Shown here: positions 58,008 through 64,000 of the stretch, one piece after another | Numbering within the stretch: position 1 is the stretch's first letter | How the letters are laid out: the number at the start of each line of letters is the position of its first letter | Source: Adiantum capillus-veneris | Taxonomy: Eukaryota; Streptophyta; Polypodiopsida; Polypodiales; Pteridaceae | Assembly: GCA_014529385.2 (NCBI GenBank) | Contig: CM043954.1 | Location: 5,743,806 to 5,807,805 of the forward strand | Length of the DNA stretch: 64,000 nucleotides | Reading direction: 5' to 3' | Translations under genes and position numbers: made by a program | The notes under the pieces: generated by a model | What the model was told of the DNA's origin: nothing | The model's database searches: none | Seen by the model: the letters and a program-made list of their open reading frames with translations, nothing else

Positions 58008-58314
58008 GGAGGTGAAGAAGAAGAAGATGGAGATGGAGATGGAGATGGAGCAAGAGCACTCTTCTATTGCACAAATGAGAGAATGAGTAAATTTTAGGTT
58101 TAGTTGGCTTTTATATGAGCTCACCCCATTCACACTTGGGCGCCCATGCTTAGCCAACTAATCCCTTGAATGTCCCGGTTAGAGTGCGCCTCTCATCGGC
58201 GATCACTCTTACCCTTTTCCTATTGGTCCGACAAGCCCGGTACCTGACTCTACCAAATACATAATACACGTTCGTCGTAGGTGATGGGGTGTCCGTGAGC
58301 CGTGAGGGTTAACA
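57675..58314 (-). repeat. Element B 5' LTR, 640 bp
   Basis: Matches 35,567-36,218. It has the TATA-like ATATAAAAG on the minus strand at 58,108-58,116, followed downstream by the GT/GA (plus-strand CT/CA) microsatellite at 57,913-58,006. Confidence 0.95.
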
Positions 58315-58501
58315 TTGATCCATTCGTCTGGATTATGTAAATATTAGTCAGTTAGTCAGGACTCAGAATTATTTCCACTTTTGTAATCATGAGCAAGAGA
58401 ACCCCATGTACATTTTTTGAGCTAAGGTGACTAAAGTATAAAAGTCACCTTAGAACCATTTTTTGGATAACATTTGAATTAATCCCGTGTCGTACGATTC
58501 T

Positions 58502-58540
<39 letters not shown>

Positions 58541-59163
58541 TGTGTCTTATCCTCTTCGCTACGCGCTTCTCCCTCACCGGATTCACGACACGACCACACC
58601 ACCGCGATAGTCTCTCCGAGAGCTACGCGCCCACGCCACGCATTCACCATTTCGAGTTGATCGCGATCGATTCTTCCTCGAGCTTGTTTTGCTTGTAAGT
58701 AGCACAAACGGTGTCTGTTAACAATAATCAAGTGCTTCATGGAATGAGAAAGAGATTAGCTACACATAGATACTGATAAACTTAAGTTTCTCCCACTTTT
58801 GGATTATGACATGTTGGTCTATCGCGACAGCATTCGAGATAGCTAGGGTTCAAATCTGGTGAGATTAGACTTATAGGTAAGTATGTCCTAGTGAGAGGAT
58901 GGTGCTTAGTAAGTTTGATGCGATTCTGAGTTCATTGGACGTGTAAACTGTGTTGTGAGAGTTAAGGGATAGGGTGGGTTGCATTCTACCAGGGTTAGTG
59001 ATTGATGCATCATAAAAGTGCGTATGTGTAGATTGGTCTCAGCCTGACAAGCTAACGAGATTGCCTACGTGCACCTACGGGTTAGTCGTGTCATCGGATG
59101 ATAAGTATGTTGTCTGTGTCGTGCTCGTGAGTATGAACAGGGGAGTAGTTAAGCCCTAAAACA
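58315..59163 (+). repeat. Element A 3' LTR, remainder
   Basis: Continues the LTR from TTGATCCATTCG to CCCTAAAACA. It contains the diverged palindrome GTCTATCGCGACAGC then GAGATAGC near 58,817. Confidence 0.95.
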
Positions 59164-59168
59164 TACAT
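59164..59168. repeat. Target-site duplication of element A, right copy (tacat)
   Basis: Identical to 14,073-14,077. Confidence 0.93.
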
Positions 59169-59439
59169 GATGTAATATAAGTACTTTTGAGATCACATAG
59201 AGGAAATCAAAGTCAAAATATAAGTTTACCTTTGGTATTGGTCGTGTGGATCGACGCACAATCTTGGATGGATCGGCTCCTAGATCTTCCTTACATTGTT
59301 CCGTCACCTTGCCTCCAGTATAAAGTTCAGCCATCGTCATCAAGTCTGTGACTTTTGCAAAGATATCGACTGTTGCATTCACTTTTGCTATAATGCCTAG
59401 CATTACCTGCACTACTTTTGATGTGTTCCAAGAGTCCAC
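59169..59439 (-). pseudogene. Chimeric exon-like ORF next to PPR remnant
   Basis: The minus frame begins in PPR-like text (LLKKLPVQSVDSWN) and then switches to VVQVMLGIIAKVNATVDIFA and KVTEQCKEDLGADPSKIVRR, ending RSTRPIPK. At that point the DNA reads CCAAAG|GTAAAC, a donor-like splice site at 59,230/59,229. The part after SWN matches no family I know. It may be an exon brought next to the PPR text by rearrangement. Confidence 0.4.
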
Positions 59440-60540
59440 ACTCTGGACAGGAAGCTTTTTTAGAAGTTCTGGTGCTCTTTAAAGTGCACCACATTTAGAA
59501 TCTTGCGTAAATCCAGATGCCTTCAAAATGCACCTGTTTGCGTTTGGAGATAGGCCCTCCCTTTGCATCTCCTCAAAACAACCCAGAGTTTCCTTGTGAT
59601 ACCCCTTTTGGGCATATCCTGCAATCAGACACAACATCCCGCACAAAAATCTCGTCCAGGAATCTCGTCAAAGACTTGTTGTTCCATGACAGGTGCACTG
59701 CACTTGACACACATACTGACCAACATCTTTCCCAAGTATGTGTTCATGTCAAGTAACCCACTATCACAAATATCTACATGAATCCCATTGCCTTGGTACA
59801 AATCCTTCTTCTCAGCATAGTCTTTAAGTGATCTCACAAAAGAAATACTTGTTTCCTAGCCCTACCCTTATTGGGCATATCCTGCAATCAAATATGATAT
59901 CCCGCATAGGAATCTCGTAAAAGACTTCTTGCACCATGACAGGTGCAACGACCAACATGTTCCCCAATTATGTATTCATTTCAAGTAATCCACTATCGCG
60001 AATATTAGCATGAATTTTACTACCTTGGTACAAATCCTTCTTCTCAGCGCAGTCTTTAAGTGATCTCACAAAAGAAATACTCGTTTCCTGGATCTGCCTC
60101 TGTTGGGCATATCCTGCAATCAGAGACAACATCTCGCACAAGAAGCTCGTCAAAGACTTGTTGCACCATGACAGGAGCACCGCACTTGACATACATACTG
60201 GCAAACATGTTCCCCAAGAATGTGTTCGTTTCAAGTAACCCACTATCGCAAATATCAGCATGAATCCTACTTCCTTGAATATGAGCCTGAATTTTACTGC
60301 CTTTGTACGAATCCTTCTTCTCAGCATATTCTGTAATCAGAAAACATCCAACACAAGACTTGCTGCGCCATGACAGGTTCACCGCACATACTGACCAACA
60401 TGTTCCCCAAGAAAGCGTTATTTTCAAGTAACCTGCAAACAGTGCATTATAAGAGACGGCACTCCAAACAATAAGCTCCCTCACAACATCTTTGTTTGAT
60501 AGCCCCTGACTAAGAGTATCAACGTGAATTTTATGCCCAT
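59440..60540 (-). pseudogene. PPR pseudogene, tandemly duplicated block
   Basis: A unit of about 230-263 bp is present at least three times (near 59,613, 59,876 and 60,106, with a partial copy near 60,330). Each encodes decayed L/S-type PPR text such as SLKDCAEKKDLYQGSKIHA, GLLETNTFLGNMFASMYVKC and APVMVQQVFDELLVRD. PPR proteins bind organellar RNA in helical repeats. Here stops and frameshifts interrupt every repeat, so it is a relic. Confidence 0.72.
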
Positions 60541-60735
60541 ATCAACATCTGTGTAGAGCCACATGCCTTCAAGATGCACACACATGTGATTGCATCAAGA
60601 GAGGTGCGTAAGCGATTGCATCAGGAGAGAGGTGCGTAAGCGATTGCATCAGGAGAGAGGCGCGTAAGTGATTACATTAGGGGAGAGGCCCTAAATTTGC
60701 ATCTGCAAAAAACAGCCTAGAGATTTCTGGACGTG
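60541..60735. repeat. Short tandem repeat within PPR remnant
   Basis: The phrase GTGCGTAAGCGATTGCATCA plus GGAGAGAG is repeated three to four times at about 60,585-60,685, with a unit near 30 bp. Confidence 0.7.
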
Positions 60736-60933
60736 ATCCTATTGTGCATATCCCGCAATCAATGAACTCCAAGAGAGGACATTCCGGTCAGGAAGCTCCT
60801 CAAGCACTTTCTGTGCTTTCTGAAGTGCACCACATTTGGCATACATATCAACCAAGGCATTTCCAATCATGAAATTTTTTTGCAACAACCCCGGACTAAC
60901 AATATTAGAGTGAACTTTTAAAGTGAACCACAT
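60736..60933 (-). pseudogene. PPR repeat fragment
   Basis: The frame reads MIGNALVDMYAKCGALQKAQ, then KVLEELPDRNVLSWSSLIAG and YAQ. This is a well preserved S/P-type pair from a PLS-class PPR protein, typical of land-plant organelle RNA factors. It joins no intact neighbour. Confidence 0.82.
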
Positions 60934-61690
60934 TTAGCATACATATTGACCAAGGCAGTGCCAAGAGACCCTCACTTCGCATCTGCTCAAAACCGACGAG
61001 CATTGTGCCCTGCCCCTCTGGGGAAAATCCTACAATCAATGCATTCCAAGAGTTCATACTCCGGACAGGAAGCTTCTTGAGCACTTTTTGTGCTCTTTGA
61101 AGTGCACCATAGTTAGCAAACATGTCAACCAAGGCATTACCAAGAACATCTTTTTTCAGCAGCATCTGGCTAACAATATCAACATGTTTTTTTAAGCTCA
61201 TATCAGCATCTCGCATAGAGCCACATGCCTTCAAGATGCACTCGTATGTGATTGCATCTAGAGAGATACCATCGCTTTGCATCTGTTGAAAACAGCTTGA
61301 AGATTTTTGGCCTACTCCCCCTGTTGCACGTATCCCAAAATCAAAGAACTCTAAAAGACAACATTAGACAACATCCCCTGACTAACAATATTAAATTGAA
61401 TTTTTAAGCCCATATCGGCATCTTGCACAGAGTCACATGTCTTCAAGATTCATGCATAGGTAATTGCATCAAGACAGAGGCCCTCACCTTGCATTTGTTG
61501 AAATCAGCTTAGAGATTTCTGGCCCTGCTCTTGTTGTGCGTATCTCGCAATCAGTGCACGCTGCTCCGAATAGTAAGCTCGTCTAGCCTTTGTACTTTGT
61601 GAAGTGCACTACATTTGACATTCATATCGACAAAGGTAGTGCCAAGCATGATTTCTCTTTTCAATAGCTTGACGTACATACTAACTAACG
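60905..61690 (-). pseudogene. PPR repeat fragments, upstream part
   Basis: The frame at 60,905-61,282 reads SLDAITYECILKACGSMRDA, LGNALVDMFANYGALQRAQ, LPVRSMNSWNALIVGFSPEG and FEQMRSEGLLA, covering L, S and P motifs in order. More decayed repeats reach about 61,690 (KACDSVQDADMGL-like text near 61,400). The strand and order fit one PPR gene with the 60,736-60,933 fragment, now heavily mutated. The ILKACGS style resembles fern PPR proteins, which is an impression only. Confidence 0.78.
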
Positions 61691-61700
61691 TGTTGGCTAA

Positions 61701-61712
61701 CACTACAAGAGG
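61701..61712 (+). repeat. CACTA terminal inverted repeat, left
   Basis: CACTACAAGAGG. Confidence 0.75.
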
Positions 61713-61760
61713 TTATTCATATTAGCGACGCTCACACAGAGACACTCAAAAAAAAAATTC

Positions 61761-61822
61761 CCGGCGTCGCTATGAGTGTCGCAAATTTACAAGTAAATTT
61801 GCGACGCTCATAGCGACGCCGG
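61761..61822. repeat. Subterminal hairpin with 30-bp arms
   Basis: Arms at 61,761-61,790 and 61,793-61,822 are inverted copies with one mismatch, separated by AA. They start CCGGCGTCGCTATGAG and end with its complement. Confidence 0.93.
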
Positions 61823-61913
61823 CTGGGCTAAAAAAATAACAGAGAGAGCCCAAAAACTCAGATCTCAGATCTGAGTTTTTCCGCGCCCTCAAGCAAGGAG
61901 CAGGTAACGCTCT

Positions 61914-61944
61914 CCCTCTCTCTCTCTCTCTCTCTCTTTCTTCT

Positions 61945-61996
<52 letters not shown>

Positions 61997-62066
61997 AGAG
62001 GAAGGAGAGCCAGGTATGCTCCTTCCCTCTCCTCACTCTCATGTTCCCTTCCCCTCTTTCTCTCTC

Positions 62067-62098
<32 letters not shown>

Positions 62099-62104
62099 AG
62101 TGTT

Positions 62105-62160
<56 letters not shown>
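61914..62160. repeat. Cluster of CT, CA and GA microsatellites
   Basis: (CT)n at 61,914-61,937, (CA)n at 61,947-61,992, CT/CA near 62,060-62,097, and (GA)n at 62,107-62,160. Confidence 0.93.
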
Positions 62161-62164
<4 letters not shown>

Positions 62165-62395
62165 AACATAAACAAAAACGCACACACACATACATAAACA
62201 AAGAATGCACACACACATTGAGAGAGGAAAAGAGAGAGAGAGCATGCATAAACAAAAAACGCACACATTGAGAGAGGAAAAGAGAGAGAGAACATGCACA
62301 AATAAAAAACGCACACATTGAGAGAGGAAAAGAGAGAGAAAACATGCATAAACAAAAAAACGCACACACATTGAGAGAGAAAGAGAGAGAAACTA
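62161..62395. repeat. Minisatellite, about 50-bp unit, four copies
   Basis: Units ending ACGCACACATTGAGAGAGG recur with ends at 62,220, 62,270, 62,320 and 62,373. The minus-strand frames through it are repeat artefacts. Confidence 0.88.
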
Positions 62396-62583
62396 ATTTA
62401 ACGTCGTAGGAAACTAATTAAAATTAAAAAACCTAAAGATCTAGCCGACGAGGAGTTGAACTCAAGACCTATTATTCAAGAGGGAAATGGCATAACCAAT
62501 CTATCATACTTGGCATGGGTGATAGAAAGGTTATACCATTTATCTCTTTTTATTGGCACACACATCCACACACACGCACACAC

Positions 62584-62683
62584 ACAAGAAGAAGAGAGTT
62601 ATAACGTCGTAGGAAACTATCCTAAAAGACGTTAAAGATTAGGTTAGATGTAGACTTACGTAAAATTAGATTTAGGTTTATTT
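62584..62683. repeat. Direct repeat, copy 1
   Basis: About 100 bp starting ACAAGAAGAAGAGAGTT and containing AACGTCGTAGGAAACTAT. It recurs at 63,301-63,400 with few changes, so the pair brackets the captured gene fragment. Confidence 0.88.
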
Positions 62684-62776
62684 AAGTTAAATTAGATTAG
62701 ATTTAGGTTTATTTTTAGTTAGATTTACGTTTATTTACGCTAGATTTAGATTTACGTTATATTAGATTAGATTTAG

Positions 62777-63128
62777 GTCTCCATAGACTGCGATGCCTGC
62801 ATGAAGCGGGTGAAGAAAGCCCTCAATGGAATATAGGGTATTGCTGCCTTCACTCATGGTGGGCTCCGTCGATCCAAAAGTACTGGTGAAATGTCTTCAG
62901 AAGATAGGGAAGAAGGTGGATCTTCAGGGCAGCAAGAGTCACTACATCCCCGACAATGACTATCTAGACAACCTCTAGTCATTCAACAACAACTTCAAAG
63001 TTAGTAACAAGAGCAAGAACGGTCCAAAGGGCCAATTGCTGTCGTCAGATGTGGATGGAGATGAGGTAGCATCACCGCCGGAAGTTAACTCTCACATCTT
63101 TAGTGATGAGAATGCCAACTCTTGCTGA
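62777..63128 (+). pseudogene. Captured heavy-metal-associated (HMA, HIPP-like) gene fragment
   Basis: After an acceptor-like TTTAG|G the frame reads VSIDCDACMKRVKKALNGI with the CxxC metal-binding motif (CDAC), then a TAG at 62,834. One frame over, from 62,856, it continues VGSVDPKVLVKCLQKIGKKV and DLQGSKSHYIPDNDYLDNL, then a TAG. These are the two halves of an HMA domain as in heavy-metal-associated isoprenylated plant proteins, with the central strand deleted or shifted. The C-terminal text runs to TGA at 63,126 and ends ANSC, not an evident CaaX box. Lying inside a CACTA end between direct repeats, it looks like a captured fragment. Confidence 0.75.
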
Positions 63129-63268
63129 GTTATGTGAAAAATTATGTGTTAAATCAGTTTTAAGGTTCTTATAATCCCTGTTAGTTTAGTTCTTTGTTTT
63201 TAATATAACATAATTTACGTTAGATTTAGATTTATGTTATATTAGATTAGACTTAGGTTTATTTAGGT

Positions 63269-63300
<32 letters not shown>

Positions 63301-63304
<4 letters not shown>

Positions 63305-63400
63305 GAAGAAGAGAGTTTTAACGTCGTAGGAAACTATCCCAAAAGACGTTAAAGATTAGGTTAGATGTAGACTTACGTTAAATTAGATTTAGGTTTATTT
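63301..63400. repeat. Direct repeat, copy 2
   Basis: Second copy of 62,584-62,683, 717 bp downstream, preceded by a CA microsatellite (63,273-63,302) as copy 1 is. Confidence 0.88.
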
Positions 63401-63734
63401 TTAGTTAGATTTACGTTTATTTAGATTTACGCTTATTTACGTTAGATCGAGTCCACGCAAGAATTACTTACGGTTTAGGGTTTAGAGTTAGACGAACAAT
63501 GAAAAGATCTACTGTGAAAAGATGTTAAGATGCTGTGAAGTGCTACAGCTAGAGAAGAGGCAAAGGGGTTTTGTCCACTACATGCAGTATCATGTAGACG
63601 TGGGTCTGTAGATTTCTTGTACCCACAAATATAGGTATTGACCAATAAAGACGAGATTATAACCCGGTGGTTCTGATCTCCGTGCACCTCTAGGCCGAGG
63701 TGTGCGGGGATTGGACATGACTAGAGAATGTGAG

Positions 63735-63810
<76 letters not shown>

Positions 63811-64000
63811 GACGAATAATTCCAATAGAATATTAAATTTGTTGTCCAGGTTATAAGATTTTTATCCTCATTATGAGTAGTGACGAGGATGTGGGACCGT
63901 CCAACCGAAACACCTATCTCTCAATGAGGGTCTTATGTCCTTGTAATCAATGCAAGCATGCTGTGCGACGGACAAGACGTGTTTCTTTGCAGCACGTTCG
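63401..64000. other. No gene recognised, GA microsatellite at 63,737-63,808
   Basis: AT-rich TTAGATTTACG-type repeats end near 63,450. About 36 GA units lie at 63,737-63,808. Nothing else is supported. Confidence 0.5.

Larger units (their letters stand above)
35567..58314 (-). mobile_element. Element B: autonomous-type Ty3/gypsy retrotransposon inserted in the 3' LTR of A
   Basis: B is on the minus strand with LTRs at 57,675-58,314 (5') and 35,567-36,218 (3') and the TSD ttgat. Without element C it is about 14 kb. It encodes gag, protease, RT, RNase H, integrase, a PR2-like domain and a W-motif tail, nearly all in one reading frame, then an internal polypurine tract, a small accessory ORF, a spacer and a terminal polypurine tract. 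Gag is split by element C at the residues FLKEY|IREG. Several stops and one frameshift show it is now inactive. By-eye LTR divergence is about 19 of 560 non-microsatellite bases. Confidence 0.95.
14078..59163 (+). mobile_element. Element A: Ty3/gypsy LTR retrotransposon hosting three nested elements
   Basis: A is bounded by 961-bp LTRs and the TSD tacat. Without its guests it is about 17.6 kb. Internal order is Asp-tRNA primer site, 1.65-kb leader with palindromes, gag with two variant zinc knuckles, protease, RT, RNase H, a second retropepsin-like domain with W-motif tail, internal polypurine tract, 2.6-kb spacer with palindromes, a roughly 1,100-codon accessory ORF, then the terminal polypurine tract. 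Integrase is missing and several stops are present, so it is now non-autonomous. The Asp-tRNA primer and lack of a chromodomain suggest affinity to the Athila/Tat side of plant gypsy elements, which is inference. LTR halves differ at roughly 20 of 900 aligned bases by eye. Confidence 0.93.
61701..64000 (+). mobile_element. CACTA-type DNA transposon, left end, running off the window
   Basis: The segment opens with CACTACAAGAGG, the terminal inverted repeat type of plant CACTA (En/Spm) elements, preceded by TAA as a possible 3-bp target duplication. GCGACGCTCA and its complement recur four times in the first 125 bases, as subterminal repeats do. The matching right end (ending in CTTGTAGTG) is not in the window. 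It contains microsatellites, a 50-bp minisatellite, a direct repeat and a captured HMA-domain gene fragment. No transposase text is visible, so this copy looks non-autonomous in the part seen. Confidence 0.72.

Noticed and set aside
61770-62371. Long minus-strand frames that look like repeated hydrophobic, membrane-like proteins
   Set aside because: They come from the GA/CA repeats and the 50-bp minisatellite.
62440-62530. Minus-strand sequence with tRNA-like internal promoter boxes (GAGTTCAACTCCT and TATGATAGATTGGTTA)
   Set aside because: I could not fold a cloverleaf or define an anticodon. It may be a tRNA-derived SINE head or an old tRNA pseudogene, but support is too weak for a feature.
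63475-63687. 70-codon minus-strand frame
   Set aside because: No motif and no context. It spans ordinary AT-rich DNA next to a GA repeat.

Overview
The window is plant nuclear DNA, almost entirely made of transposable elements and their relics, with no intact host gene. Degenerate PLS-type pentatricopeptide (PPR) repeats, with LVDMYAKCG-like and ILKACGS-like blocks, resemble the expanded PPR families of ferns. A fern or other seed-free vascular plant is my best guess, but that rests on residue style only. Long CT/CA and GA microsatellites are frequent.

Left flank (1-14,072). This holds microsatellites, a Ty1/copia-type LTR with a Met-tRNA primer site (2,151-2,546), a second copia-type primer site on the minus strand (3,699-3,710), and a minus-strand Helentron relic that has lost its Rep and helicase core (3,948-6,442). 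Two minus-strand LINE segments follow. One keeps ORF1, endonuclease and RT but is cut off after RT (7,391-11,640). The other is only a post-RT 3' part (11,721-13,480).

Centre (14,073-59,168). This is a fully resolved nest of four LTR retrotransposons. Element A (+ strand, TSD tacat) spans 14,078-59,163. Its gag is broken by element D (18,030-22,752, - strand, gag-only). Its 3' LTR is broken by element B (35,567-58,314, - strand, TSD ttgat). B's own gag is broken by element C (46,023-54,737, + strand, TSD gtatt), a member of the same LTR family as B lying in the opposite orientation. A, B and C use an Asp-tRNA-type primer site and belong to related Ty3/gypsy lineages without a visible chromodomain.

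Shared architecture of A and B. The order is gag with variant zinc knuckles, protease, RT, RNase H, (integrase in B only), then a second retropepsin-like domain and a tail of W-x-x-K/R motifs. An internal polypurine tract follows, then a long 3' spacer with a sense accessory ORF, then the terminal polypurine tract and LTR. In A the accessory ORF is about 1,100 codons with a coiled-coil centre. In B it is about 130 codons. Both have a splice-acceptor-like site just before the accessory ATG and a donor-like site just before gag. A also carries seven copies of a 16-18 bp palindrome spaced mostly about 300 bp apart in its 5' leader and 3' spacer. C is an in-frame deletion derivative that keeps gag, protease and the W tail but lacks RT to PR2.

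Right flank (59,169-64,000). A chimeric exon-like ORF joins a tandemly duplicated, decayed PPR pseudogene on the minus strand. From 61,701 a CACTA-type DNA transposon begins with a CACTACAAGA terminus and a 30-bp-arm subterminal hairpin. It runs off the window and carries a captured heavy-metal-associated (HMA/HIPP-like) gene fragment.
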